Assembly: GCF_000019185.1 (NCBI RefSeq)
Contig: NC_010334.1
Location: 124,001-188,000, forward strand
Direction: 5' to 3'
Source: Shewanella halifaxensis HAW-EB4
Lineage (GTDB): Bacteria; Pseudomonadota; Gammaproteobacteria; Enterobacterales; Shewanellaceae
DNA length: 64,000 bases
In this document: positions 43,275-53,000 of the stretch, in pieces
How positions within the stretch are numbered: position 1 is the first letter of the stretch
How the letters are laid out: every line of letters starts with the position of its first letter
The notes under the pieces: model-generated
Database searches by the model: none
The model's input: the letters and a program-made list of their open reading frames with translations, nothing else
Told to the model about the DNA's origin: nothing
Made by a program: the position numbers and the translations under genes

Positions 43275-44083
43275 TCGCTATAAGTTGCCTTGAACAATTG
43301 TTCTCCCTGAACTTTATAATTGTTGATCATGCCTTGCGCTTCAGCGCCGATCAGCCAGTCGCTCAATGCCTTAGCACCCTTGTGGTTTAGTGTTGGGTAC
43401 TTGGTTTCACTGATTAGTATGATTTGATATGGGTTAGCCAGTGCTGCACCGCCATCAAAATCTACTGCTAAGTCTATTTTACCTGAATAAGCAACAAAAG
43501 TGCCACGGTCAGATAGTGTATAAGCTTCTAATTCGCTAGCCATAAGTAGGGTTTTGCCCATACCTTGACCAACAGCCGTGTAACCTTTGAAGTCTGGAGT
43601 AATATTAGCATTCTTCCAGATCAGTAGTTCTTTCATGTTGGTGCCTGAGTTGTCACCACGTGAAATGAAAGGTACGCCTGATTTTTCGATTTTAGCAAAA
43701 GCTTCTTCGGCTGTTTTGCTTGAACGGATTTGAGCTGGGTCGTTCTTTGGGCCTAGAACAACAAAATCATTTTCCATGATACCGCGTGGTAGATGACCAT
43801 AACCTTCTTCAACAAATTTCGCTTCAGCGCCTGGTGCATGAGTCATTACAACGTCAACGTCGCCTTGGCGAGCAAGTTTAAGCGCCTTACCAGTACCCGT
43901 CGCGATAACTTGTACCTTGTAGCCAGTTTCTTTTTCAAAGGTTGGCAGTAGGTTCTTTAATAGGCCTGAGTTTTCAGTACTGGTTGTTGTCGCAAGTTTG
44001 ATAACTTCGTTAGCTTGGGCTGGCATACCAACAACTAGTGCTGCGGTAACCGCAAGACCAATAACGCGTTTAAGGTTTAGCAT
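43271..44083 (-). CDS. tupA: Tungstate-type periplasmic binding protein TupA
   Basis: A 270-residue periplasmic binding protein. A signal peptide runs to AQA (about residue 24). The mature part begins VIKLATTTSTENSGLLKNLLPTFE, where TTTST is the oxyanion-binding motif of TupA proteins, and continues GTGKALKLARQGDVDVVMTHAP and SRGDNSGTNMKE. TupA members prefer tungstate over molybdate by a wide margin; specificity here is inferred from the family. AAGGAG precedes the ATG. First gene of tupABC, transcribed from a likely sigma-54 promoter and divergent from an NtrC-type regulator. Confidence 0.92.
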   Translation of the reverse strand: MLNLKRVIGLAVTAALVVGMPAQANEVIKLATTTSTENSGLLKNLLPTFEKETGYKVQVIATGTGKALKLARQGDVDVVMTHAPGAEAKFVEEGYGHLPRGIMENDFVVLGPKNDPAQIRSSKTAEEAFAKIEKSGVPFISRGDNSGTNMKELLIWKNANITPDFKGYTAVGQGMGKTLLMASELEAYTLSDRGTFVAYSGKIDLAVDFDGGAALANPYQIILISETKYPTLNHKGAKALSDWLIGAEAQGMINNYKVQGEQLFKATYSE

Positions 44084-44161
44084 TTTTACTCCTTGGAAAA
44101 TTAAAATTGGCCACTCGATACCTGAGCGCCTGTTAAAAATCGAATTCAGTGCTCATGAAAA

Positions 44162-44176
44162 GCAAGTTTGATGCCA
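44162..44176 (-). promoter_or_regulatory. Sigma-54 promoter of the tup operon
   Basis: On the minus strand the sequence reads TGGCATCAAACTTGC, with the invariant GG and GC exactly ten bases apart, close to the consensus TGGCAC-N5-TTGC. Transcription would start about 12 bases further, leaving a leader of roughly 65 bases before tupA. The divergent gene encodes a sigma-54 activator, which supports the call. Confidence 0.78.
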
Positions 44177-44260
44177 TGCTTGAATTGGCTTATTTCAGTT
44201 CACATTTGTAACTCCGGTGTGAGCTTAGTCGCATCGATGACAAAAAAAGCACAGACATTA

Positions 44261-44369
44261 TGTCCCAAGATCGCGATTACATGGTTCATAGTGACCTATT
44301 GGGACTGGTTCGATGATAGACTCGGTTCATAATGAGTCAAAATGTCCCTCCATAAGACAGGGTGGGACA
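44261..44369. promoter_or_regulatory. TGTCCC/GGGACA inverted repeats, likely activator sites
   Basis: Four half-sites occur as two inverted pairs: TGTCCCA at 44261-44267 with TTGGGAC at 44299-44305, and TGTCCC at 44343-44348 with TGGGACA at 44363-44369. They sit 100-200 bases upstream of the tupA sigma-54 start, where enhancer-binding proteins usually bind, and overlap the start of the regulator gene, where autoregulation would occur. Binding by the adjacent regulator is inferred. Confidence 0.55.
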
Positions 44370-44373
44370 GAGA

Positions 44374-45744
44374 ATGAATAATATGAAGCCACTTCCTTCT
44401 GCTGTATCTGTATTGATCGTCGATGATGAACCGGGCATGCGCAGCTTTCTAAAGAAAGCGTTAGCGAAGAAATTTGCCTTAGTTGAAACCGCTTCGAGTG
44501 TTGAAGATGCGGAGCAACTGCGTTCACGCTGCCATTTTGATCTGCTAATTGTCGATATTCGTCTGCCTGGACGCTCGGGGATCGAGTGGCATGAGGCGCT
44601 TAACGATCAAGAGAGACGCTCTGATATTATCTTTATGACCGGCTATGCCGATATGGATGTGGCGATAAAGGCATTACGTGCTGGCGCATCTGATTTCATT
44701 ATGAAGCCGTTCCACCTTGAACAGATGATGAAGGCCGTTGACCGCTGTATCGAACGCCGCTTACTCAAGCGTGAGAACTTGATGCTGCGCAGAGAAGTGT
44801 CTTTCAATCAGTCTTCGACCATTATTGGTCAAAGCGATGCGATGACAGAAGTGAAGCATGTTATCGAACGTGTGGCGCCGACCAATGCAGTGGTCTTGAT
44901 CGAGGGTGAATCAGGCACTGGTAAAGAGTTGGTGGCCAGACAGCTGCATATTCTCAGTGGCCGCCAAGGTCCATTTGTCCCGGTTAACTGTGGCGCTATT
45001 GCCCCTGAACTGTTAGAGAGTGAGCTATTTGGGCACTCTGCAGGCGCTTTTACTGGTGCGAAAGGTAACAGAGAAGGCTTATTTAGCTTTGCCTCTGGCG
45101 GGACTATCTTCCTCGACGAAATTGGTGAAATGCCGCTTAAGATGCAAACGGCATTATTGCGTGTGCTCGAGCAGCGTACTATTCGCCCTGTCGGCAGTGA
45201 GAAAGAGATTAACATCGATGTGCGCGTATTAGCGGCAACCAATCGTAAGCTTTCAGAAGAAGTGGAAGCGGGTAACTTCAGACGTGACTTGTATTATCGC
45301 CTCAACGTGCTCGATATCGTGATCCCGCCTCTGCGTGAGCGCCCAGAAGATATTGTAGAGCTAACTCATCACTTTACCTGCCAGTTAGCTGCCGAATTGG
45401 GTGTAAAAGAGGTGGTTTGGAGTCATGAAGATCTATTAAAGCTGCAACAACACGAATGGCCAGGTAATATTCGTGAGCTGCGAAATATGATTGAACGCTG
45501 TATCCTACTGGGAAAACCACCTGCCGAGTATTGGAAAGCACAACCTAAGGCTGAAACGTTGGGCGAATCGGGTTACCCACTGCAATGGGCGCTTAAAGAT
45601 GTTGAGCGTGACCATGTGACTCGCGTTGTTGACGTGCATGGTGGTAATAAATCTGCGGCGGCAAGGGATCTAGGAGTATCACGTAAAACCCTAGATCGTA
45701 AGTATAAAGAGTGGTTTGGCGGCGAAGCCGACAAAGAAGAATAA
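44374..45744 (+). CDS. NtrC-type sigma-54 response regulator
   Basis: A 456-residue regulator with three domains. A receiver domain carries DDE near residues 17-19, phosphoacceptor Asp61 in LLIVDIRLPG and Lys111 in FIMKPF. The AAA+ domain has Walker A GESGTGKE at 178-185, the sigma-54 contact loop GAFTGA at 224-229, and GGTIFLDEIGEMPL. A Fis-type helix-turn-helix lies at the C-terminus (GGNKSAAARDLGVSRKTLDRKYKEW). The start is uncertain among GTG 44362, ATG 44374 and ATG 44383. It overlaps or abuts the kinase gene. Divergence from tupABC with a sigma-54 promoter points to control of tungstate/molybdate uptake. Confidence 0.92.
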   Translation: MNNMKPLPSAVSVLIVDDEPGMRSFLKKALAKKFALVETASSVEDAEQLRSRCHFDLLIVDIRLPGRSGIEWHEALNDQERRSDIIFMTGYADMDVAIKALRAGASDFIMKPFHLEQMMKAVDRCIERRLLKRENLMLRREVSFNQSSTIIGQSDAMTEVKHVIERVAPTNAVVLIEGESGTGKELVARQLHILSGRQGPFVPVNCGAIAPELLESELFGHSAGAFTGAKGNREGLFSFASGGTIFLDEIGEMPLKMQTALLRVLEQRTIRPVGSEKEINIDVRVLAATNRKLSEEVEAGNFRRDLYYRLNVLDIVIPPLRERPEDIVELTHHFTCQLAAELGVKEVVWSHEDLLKLQQHEWPGNIRELRNMIERCILLGKPPAEYWKAQPKAETLGESGYPLQWALKDVERDHVTRVVDVHGGNKSAAARDLGVSRKTLDRKYKEWFGGEADKEE

Positions 45745-45772
45745 TAAAGAGATCGCTCTAGGAGGAGTATCG

Positions 45773-47911
45773 GTGTCGTTTTTTTCCAATATGTTTGGTG
45801 TGAGTTGGCAGCAGATGCAGGCGAAGGTGCGTTATCGTATCTTGATTTTGACCTTGTTGCCTATCCTACTCACACTTGTGAGTTTGGTTTTTATTACTAT
45901 CTATTGGAATATAAGCTATACGGGTAAGCAGCTGTTTATGAAGGTCAAAGCCGATTTGACCGTCGCCAATAGCACCTTGATAACCGTTCAAGACAATCAA
46001 GAGAAACAGCTTGAGCTGGTGATGGAATCTTGGCCATTTCAGAATGATTTTCGTCAAATAGGTAACCACCCCACCCTGCAGCGCAATAATCTGCAACAGG
46101 TTTTGGATAAGGCAAAAAAAGACCTTAACTTAGATTTCTTACGTTTAGTCAGTGTGTCCGAGGCTGCAGCTGACCCCGATCTTAGGCAGATGCTGCCGCA
46201 TATTGAAGGATTAGCACCTTTTTCTGGGTTAATGGTGCTCGAACCAAGTCGTTTATCTCGCATCGACCCAGAGCTCGCTGAAAGAGCGGAAGTGACCGTC
46301 ATTAAGACCTTGCGGGCACATGAGCCAAATAAACACGAAGAGAAGCGTGGCCTGTTAAGCAGAAGCTTGCTGCCAGTTGCCGATATTAATGGCAATGTGG
46401 CTTGGTATCTAGATGGCGGCATCATGCTTAATCGTGATACGCGTATTGTCGACCATATTCGAGACTTAGTGTACGACAAAGGGACTTTGCCTGAACGCTC
46501 TATCGGTACCGTCACCATTTTTCTCGATAATATCCGCATCAGTACCAATGTTCCGCTGCACTTTTTTCCACAAGGCGATGATAAACAAGGTCGTGCGCTA
46601 GGTAGTTTGGTTTCATCTGAAGTACGCGAGAAGGTGCTAAATCAAGGGCTACTGTGGGTCGATAGAGCCTTTGTTTTTAACGACTGGTTTATCTCGGCCT
46701 ATTCACCACTTAAAGATATTAACGGTAAGCGGATCGGTATGATCTATACCGGCTTCTCTGAATCCCCATTTATCCATAACTACTTACTCAACATTATTGA
46801 GCTCGGTACCATCTTGATGTTGGTGCTGCTGGTATCGGGTTGGTTGGTATATCGTGGTGCCTACAGTTTATTGCAACCGATTGAGCGTATTCACCATGTG
46901 GTTAAAGCGGTGCAATCCGGTCGAAACTTGCGTATAGGCTCACTGGGATTAGACAGTGACAACGAGCTATCTAATCTTGCCGAGCAGTTTGACCGCATGT
47001 TGGATCTGTTGCAGCGACGCAATAGCCAAATTCAAGCTGCCGCCGAGCAACTTGAGGTCAAGGTTGAGGAGCGTACTCGTAGCCTGCAAGAAAAGACCGA
47101 AGAGCTACAGGCCAACGTGGCCCTGTTAAATGAGACCCGCCAACAGCTGGTGATCAATGAGAAATTGACCGCTTTGGGTGAATTAACGGCAGGTATTGCC
47201 CATGAGATCAACAATCCGACCGCGGTGATCCTAGGCAATATGGAGTTACTTAAATACGAGCTAGGCGATAGAGCGGTTGATGTCGAAGAAGAGATAGAAC
47301 TGGTTATTCAGCAAGTGGGACGGATTAGCACCATTATTCGTAGTTTGTTGCAGTACAGCCGTCCAGGCGAATTTAATGCACCACTTGAGATGCATCAGAT
47401 CACGCCAATTATTGAAGAGATGTTGGTGTTGGTTCGCCACTCTATTCAGAAACAGGAGGTGGTGCTCAATCAAGAGCTTAATGCCAGCTATCCTATACAG
47501 GTCAATCGCCCACAACTGCTGCAGGTGTTGATTAACCTTGTGGTAAATGCGGCCCATGCAATGAATGGTAAGGGACGGATCTGGATCCGCACTTACGATT
47601 GGGTGCAGCATGGCGAGCCTATCGGGGTAAAAATCGAAGTGGAAGATGAAGGTAAAGGGATCCCGGAAGAGGAACTTAACCGCATTTTTGATCCGTTTTT
47701 CACCACCCGTAAGGACGGTACTGGCCTAGGGTTATCGCTTAGCTACGGCATTATTAAGCGTATTGGTGGCACCATTGAAGTGAGTTCGACAGTGGGTAAG
47801 GGGAGCTTATTTACCATCGGCTTGTACCATAAGGCTATTGAAGACCAGAGTAATGCTCCCTACGAAGGCTTGCTGTTTAGCGGTAAGCACAATGACATGT
47901 CGAAACAATAA
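45773..47911 (+). CDS. Sensor histidine kinase paired with the sigma-54 regulator
   Basis: A 712-residue membrane kinase with a membrane segment near residues 22-45, a large periplasmic sensor of about 290 residues (Cache-like), a second membrane segment near 340-362, HAMP (about 363-420) and a coiled coil with RTRSLQEKTEELQANVALL. HisKA has His477 in ELTAGIAHEINNPTAVILG, and the ATPase domain has DEGKGIPEEEL and GTGLGLSLSYGI. I chose the GTG at 45773 because AGGAGGAG precedes it by five bases; the open frame extends 57 bases upstream into the regulator gene. The ligand is unknown; a periplasmic oxyanion or a redox cue fits the context. Confidence 0.9.
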   Translation: MSFFSNMFGVSWQQMQAKVRYRILILTLLPILLTLVSLVFITIYWNISYTGKQLFMKVKADLTVANSTLITVQDNQEKQLELVMESWPFQNDFRQIGNHPTLQRNNLQQVLDKAKKDLNLDFLRLVSVSEAAADPDLRQMLPHIEGLAPFSGLMVLEPSRLSRIDPELAERAEVTVIKTLRAHEPNKHEEKRGLLSRSLLPVADINGNVAWYLDGGIMLNRDTRIVDHIRDLVYDKGTLPERSIGTVTIFLDNIRISTNVPLHFFPQGDDKQGRALGSLVSSEVREKVLNQGLLWVDRAFVFNDWFISAYSPLKDINGKRIGMIYTGFSESPFIHNYLLNIIELGTILMLVLLVSGWLVYRGAYSLLQPIERIHHVVKAVQSGRNLRIGSLGLDSDNELSNLAEQFDRMLDLLQRRNSQIQAAAEQLEVKVEERTRSLQEKTEELQANVALLNETRQQLVINEKLTALGELTAGIAHEINNPTAVILGNMELLKYELGDRAVDVEEEIELVIQQVGRISTIIRSLLQYSRPGEFNAPLEMHQITPIIEEMLVLVRHSIQKQEVVLNQELNASYPIQVNRPQLLQVLINLVVNAAHAMNGKGRIWIRTYDWVQHGEPIGVKIEVEDEGKGIPEEELNRIFDPFFTTRKDGTGLGLSLSYGIIKRIGGTIEVSSTVGKGSLFTIGLYHKAIEDQSNAPYEGLLFSGKHNDMSKQ

Positions 47912-48024
47912 TCATTGATTGGTATACAAGAAATCATACAGAGTGTGGGTAGTGCTGAATAGCTTGCCCATTCGCTGCTCCTAATCTCTTCTCTATTTCT
48001 CTAGATGGCAACTGAATTTCAGGC

Positions 48025-48142
48025 AAAAAAAAGCCGAGATAATATCTCGGCCAAAAGAGTGTGTGAGCAATGTCGTGCTTTAAATAAACTCTAACTTGCA
48101 GGAGATGAGATGCCTTTAAGTTATTTCCGAGTTTTGGAACGC
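48025..48142 (-). ncRNA. ryhB: RyhB-type iron-responsive sRNA, copy 1
   Basis: On the minus strand a Fur box and promoter are followed by a short transcript containing AAAGCACGACATTGCTCAC, identical to the conserved target-pairing core of E. coli RyhB. It ends at a terminator (GGCCGAGATATTATCTCGGC followed by eight T). The predicted RNA is about 118 bases, somewhat longer than the 90-base E. coli RNA. It should repress mRNAs of iron-using proteins together with Hfq when iron is scarce. The formate dehydrogenase and ETF-QO mRNAs, both iron-sulfur rich, are conceivable targets. Confidence 0.88.
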
Positions 48143-48147
48143 ATGCA

Positions 48148-48177
48148 AATAATAATCATTATCATTTGGTGTTGCAA
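48148..48177 (-). promoter_or_regulatory. Fur box and promoter of ryhB copy 1
   Basis: The minus strand reads AATGATAATGATTATTATT (48148-48166), a close Fur box. It overlaps a promoter with -35 TTGCAA (48172-48177), a 17-base spacer and -10 TATTAT (48149-48154). Binding of Fe-Fur would block transcription. Confidence 0.82.
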
Positions 48178-48311
48178 GTATATATAGTAAAAAAAGTGCT
48201 ACTTTTTGCTGTAAATTAATTATTTTCAGCAAAAACATGCAATTACGATTGATTGTTTACATGGTAAACCCTGCTTCCAAGTTGAAATATGACTGACCGT
48301 GAATTACAGGC

Positions 48312-48433
48312 AAAAAAAAGCCGAGAAATCATCCCGGCCACTTAAGAGTGTGTGAGCAATATCATGCTGTAAAAACTCATTTAACAAATCGAGATGATGA
48401 GAACTTTATTTGTTAATTCGAGTTCTAGAACGC
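48312..48433 (-). ncRNA. ryhB: RyhB-type iron-responsive sRNA, copy 2
   Basis: A second unit about 290 bases upstream of copy 1 in the same orientation, with the same order of Fur box, promoter, core and terminator. The core reads CAGCATGATATTGCTCACAC, differing from copy 1 at a few positions on its 5' side while ATTGCTCACACACTC is kept. The terminator is GCCGGGATGATTTCTCGGC plus eight T. The predicted length is about 122 bases. The changed core could shift the target set, and the divergence of the middle part shows this is not a very recent duplicate. Confidence 0.85.
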
Positions 48434-48438
48434 AAGTT

Positions 48439-48468
48439 AACAATAATCATTCTCATTTGGCTTTGCAA
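48439..48468 (-). promoter_or_regulatory. Fur box and promoter of ryhB copy 2
   Basis: The minus strand reads AATGAGAATGATTATTGTT (48439-48457). The -35 TTGCAA is at 48463-48468, spacer 17 and -10 TATTGT. The layout matches copy 1 base for base in spacing. Confidence 0.78.
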
Positions 48469-48528
48469 GCTTTATTACACGTTTTTAGCAAATTTACTCA
48501 CTTTTCTTAAGCTCATACAAAACCAGTG

Positions 48529-48987
48529 TTAGAACTGTTTCTGTAGGTGCAGCTTATTTTGACTGTGATTCTGAGTATCACTAATCATTGCTGTGATCTG
48601 GTATTGGCTGCTGATAAGCATGTTTAGCATGCTAGGGAAGCAGTTACGGGTTTTAACATCGATACGTTGATAGCCTTGCTCAGTCGCCCAGCGCTCTTGA
48701 TACTCAAGTAAGCTCTTAGCTAAGCCTAGACCACGGAAATCAGGTGCAACACCACCTAGCCAACTGTAAAAAACTTGGTCTTCAGTTTGGTAGCCCAACT
48801 TAAAGCCTGCAATCTCACCCTCTACTCTTGCGATAAGCAATAATGCCGGGCCCGCGAGTAAGCGTGTAGCGATCTCTTGGCTAGCATAACCTTGCTCAAA
48901 TTCAGGAATGCTTGAATAGCTTGTTTGGATCAGTTCGAAGACTTCAGGCGTAAACTCGGTAACAGCTTCAATTTCAATGGTGTACAT
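48529..48987 (-). CDS. GNAT-family acetyltransferase
   Basis: A 152-residue GNAT enzyme predicted to acetylate an amine with acetyl-CoA. The fold is seen in IEIEAVTEFTPEVFELI, LLIARVEGEIAGFKLGY, the acetyl-CoA loop GVAPDFRGLGLAKSLLEYQERWA (R/QxxGxG/A type) and IDVKTRNCFPSMLNMLIS. The substrate is unknown. Monocistronic; the ryhB pair lies directly downstream on the same strand. Confidence 0.88.
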   Translation of the reverse strand: MYTIEIEAVTEFTPEVFELIQTSYSSIPEFEQGYASQEIATRLLAGPALLLIARVEGEIAGFKLGYQTEDQVFYSWLGGVAPDFRGLGLAKSLLEYQERWATEQGYQRIDVKTRNCFPSMLNMLISSQYQITAMISDTQNHSQNKLHLQKQF

Positions 48988-49115
48988 TTCTAACTCTCAA
49001 TAACCTATAACTTCGCCAGTTCACCCAGTAATACAACCAAACCATTGGCTGAAAGGTGAACGAATTGGCGAAATTATAACAGGTCAGTCCAGTTGTTGTT
49101 AAGCGTTAACTGCCG

Positions 49116-49775
49116 TTAGGTGGCGGTTTTACGAGCTTCGTCTTGTAAGATCTTATCTTGTAAGAACTTTAATAACAGGCCGTATGCAGGTAAGAATAGG
49201 CCAAGGCTCACAATCAACTTAAAACCGTAGTCAACGGTGGCGATTTCAGGCCAGTGTGCTGCCATAAACTCATCGGTTGAGGCGTAGAAGGCTAGGCCGA
49301 AGAATACGATAGTGTCTATAAGGTTACCGACGATGGTTGATGCAGAAGGTGCAACCCACCAAGACTTGGTTTCTCTGAGCTTGGCAAATACAAAAATATC
49401 CATCAGCTGACCAATCAGGTATGCCGCGAAGCTAGCGAAAGCGATTCGGAATACAAAACTGTTAAACTCAAGCAACGCTTCAGCGCCTTGGAAGCTACCT
49501 TGGTGAAACACCACGCCCATCAAGTAAGAGATGATTAGTGCAGGTAACATGGCGAGGAAGATAATTTTTCTTGCCGCTTGTTGGCCGAAAATTCGAACCG
49601 TGAGATCTGTGGCTAAATAGACAAATGGAAAGCTAAATGCACCCCATGTGGTATGGAAGCCAAATATCTGGAAGGGAAGTTGTACAAGGTAGTTACTCGC
49701 ACAAATAATAACAATATGAAAGCCTGCTAATAGCAGTAATGCACGGCGAATCTGTGCAGGGGTCAACATCAACAT
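49116..49775 (-). CDS. yhhQ: Queuosine precursor transporter, YhhQ type
   Basis: A 219-residue inner-membrane protein with about six hydrophobic segments, matching YhhQ, which imports 7-deazaguanine precursors of tRNA queuosine. Marks are CASNYLVQLPFQIFGFHTTWGAFSFPFVYLATDLTVRIFG at the start and a later GNLIDTIVFFGLAFYAS. Its minus-strand leader contains two hairpins (CCCCTA/TAGGGG at 49875-49895 and GCGGGTT/AACCCCGC at 49801-49820). I could not match these to a preQ1 riboswitch consensus. Confidence 0.9.
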   Translation of the reverse strand: MLMLTPAQIRRALLLLAGFHIVIICASNYLVQLPFQIFGFHTTWGAFSFPFVYLATDLTVRIFGQQAARKIIFLAMLPALIISYLMGVVFHQGSFQGAEALLEFNSFVFRIAFASFAAYLIGQLMDIFVFAKLRETKSWWVAPSASTIVGNLIDTIVFFGLAFYASTDEFMAAHWPEIATVDYGFKLIVSLGLFLPAYGLLLKFLQDKILQDEARKTAT

Positions 49776-50079
49776 CTTGTGGCCTTTTTAAATAAATCGG
49801 GCGGGGTTAGGGAACCCGCAATAGCGATCATCGCTATAATTTTACAATTTTTGGTTAAACATAGTGGTTCGTCCCCTACATGATATAGGGGCGGCAAATT
49901 ATAGAGCAGTTTTTTATTTGAGCAAGTATAAATCTTGACGTGCGATTAACTTTGTCTTTGATAGTCATTAAAAGAGTTATTTTAGTTTTGACTGGCACCC
50001 TGTTATCTAATATTGGCTAATGTTAAAAAAGACAGCAGAGAGTCTGCTGTCTTTGATATACCTATGGCTCAGTGTAAGG
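49776..50079. other. Gap upstream of yhhQ
   Basis: About 300 bases holding the yhhQ leader with its two hairpins and the terminator of the large surface-protein gene. No gene is seen. Confidence 0.6.
50025..50054 (-). terminator. Rho-independent terminator of the large surface-protein gene
   Basis: AAAGACAGCAGA and TCTGCTGTCTTT form a perfect 12-bp stem; on the minus strand it is followed by a run of six T. Confidence 0.9.
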
Positions 50080-53000
50080 TTATTGCTTATTCAATCGACC
50101 ATGCCAGCGTCGATAACCGAGCAAGGAAACTAAGCAATATAACCAGATCCATGTCAGTGAACCCGAATCATTACTTATAGGGCGTTCAATGAAATTTACC
50201 CTAGCGTTAGCGACTTGAGTAACTCCATTTTCCCTAAGCTCAATAACGGAATATTCAATAGTAATTTCTTCAGGTAAAGAGGTCGGCAATGTGAGTTGCA
50301 GAGCTTGTCCATCATGAGTGATTACCCCATGACTGGTTGTTGCACTGATGATTGACAACGGATCTTCAGCATCTAGATCGTTTGCCAATACATCTAGGTT
50401 CACCTCTATTTCATCATCATATAAGGTAAAACTATCGTCCTTGAGTATTGGCAAGGTGTTACCGCTGAGCAATACTGCAACACCGCCAGGATCAACAACG
50501 GTGCCATTAGCAATGCCATCTGCATCATTAGCGCCTCCGTCAATGATGACTAATTTAACGCACCAGTCCCCCCGTGTTAAACCACTGCTCCAACTTTCAG
50601 CGTGAGGAGCAGGACAAATGCCTGATTTACCTCGTGCTGAATAAATAGCTCCAGCTGAGAGATCAAACTCCACCCATTTAGCCTCACCATTTTGCGTGAC
50701 TTGATACTTGCGATAGCTAGCATTTGCTGGGATTGGGTTCATTTGAGGTAATACTATCGCAATGGTATCGCCTGGGATCTTTAACCCTTGTACGATGAAG
50801 TCAAAGATCCCCCCAACGACTGACGTTTCGGTATCAATGACAATGTTGTCTAACTCAGGATCCAGTAACAGACCTCCGTTATGATTATCAGGAACCGTCA
50901 TCCCCTTTTTCAAACTAAGGCCAGCCTCAACCTCAATCAAGTGGCTTGATTGATTATTTACTATGGCAGGCATTAGATTTGGAACCATGATTGCGTCTTG
51001 GTAATCAGGAATGCCGTCTTGATCCGAGTCTGTCATTCCCTCAAGCTTATCCGGAATACCATCACCATCAGTATCAGCTACTGCTGATAAGGCTGGTAGT
51101 TCGCTACGTATATCTAAATACAAGTCATGTCTAGAATGATGTTTTGTTACGTCATGCTCTCCCAACCTAGTGACATCAACACTGACTTTACGTACACCTT
51201 CATCCATACCGATTTGAGGTACAAACTTAGCTATACTACTGGTAAGGTCATCTTCTATCGTCAAAGCGATATCATCGCTGTGCCATTCAAAATTAAATTG
51301 CTCACCATCTTTGGCATTTTGTACTAGCAAATTAACCTGAACACCTTGTCCAGAGCCCTCCTGCTTCGGAATGGCAATGATGGAGCGCTTTTCTCCATTT
51401 TGGGTCAGCACACTGCTGACTAGCGGAGGCTGTGGCTCAGATTGAATCGATAATGCGAAGGTATTATTTTCTCCTTGGTTAGTCGAATCCGCCAATGCGA
51501 CACGATAAGCCACAACAGAGTGCTCACCCACATTATCAGTCAACATCAAGTCTAGAACTCCTTCTGTACCAGCCTCAATCAATAATGATTCCTCAGTAGT
51601 CATGCCACTGAGCTCATCAGTCAGTATGTAATCAACCATTACTGGATATTGAGGGGCCTCACCATTAAGCATAAACTTGACACTGTAACTCTCATAACCG
51701 AGCAAGTGTACCGAGGCATCACGTGGTAACGTGACCTGTGGTCGTATATTCACTTGTTGCTCTACAGCTACCTTATTGCCTTTACTGTCAGTTGCTTGCC
51801 AAACCACAGTATGACGCCCCGGGGGAAAGTAGATCTTATCATCACTCCGTATTGGCGTTAGCGACTCCCCTTCGGCATCAAAAGCATCGGGTATAGGCAG
51901 CTCTATCTCAGATAAAGCTCCTGTTGCATCAAACCAAATAGGTTCGGGTAAGTTGATGACGGGTAACCCTTCATCTTCTTCTCGTTCCAGTGTAAGAACA
52001 ACATTGGCACTGTCTTGTTGATTGAGACTGTTATCGACAAAGTAGCTCAATGTGACCCGTGTTAACGGCTGATTCAATGCCACTATTAGGTTGCGACCAT
52101 CAATACTTACCTGACCATTACTCGTTTGAGCTGCGGCCAATGTTAGTGTCTCACCTTCTGCGACTCTGTCATTGTCCAAAACGTTAAGTACATAGCGTTC
52201 ATCTTGATCGGCAGGCAAAGTAAAGCTATCGGCTATGGCAAAATTCGCTTCAGGCTCGCCCGTTACTTCTATAGTAAAGTCAGCCAAGAAGGTGACATCA
52301 ATACCATCTGAAACACGGATCCTAATTCGCTCGTGTAGTCCTAAGTCATCCTCAGCTGACGGAGTGCCGACTAGCTCACCGGTTCTATTATTAAAGCTGG
52401 CCCACGCTGGTTTATTGTTGATACTAAAACTTAAGCGATCGCCTTCAATATCGTTCACCTTAGGGGCAAATTGATAGTGACTACCGAGATCCACCGATGG
52501 CTTAGGTATTCCACTGATAGTCGGTGCGTCATTCACAGCTTCGATGGTCATATGAACCTGATTACTAATGGTCTGAAAGCCATCTGTAACACTAAACTTA
52601 AAAGTATCTGTGCCTGAATAGTTTTCATAAGGTTGATAACTGACAACCGAACCCGATAGTGACACGCTGCCATGAGACGCTGGACTGATACTGAAACTTA
52701 AAGGATCATTATCTTTATCTTGCACCAAGGCCGCTAAGTTAATTGTGCCACTGTGATCTTCTAAGACTGTTAAACTGCCACTATTAGCCGAAGGTGAGTC
52801 GTTGACCGGTATCACTTCGACATTGATAGCCGCTTGGGCTTGTCCACCTGCGTTGTCAGTAACCGCATAGATAAAACTTACCTGACCATTAAAATCAGCG
52901 GTCGGTGTTAATACTGCCATAGCCCCTGCAAGGGCTATGGATGCAGTGTCAGCAGCTGGAGGAGTAGAGATTGAGTAGCTGAGTAGGTCTCCGTCAATAT

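Noticed and set aside
49801..49895. preQ1 riboswitch before yhhQ
   Set aside because: Two hairpins are present, but I could not find the conserved preQ1 loop and tail sequences; a covariance search would decide.
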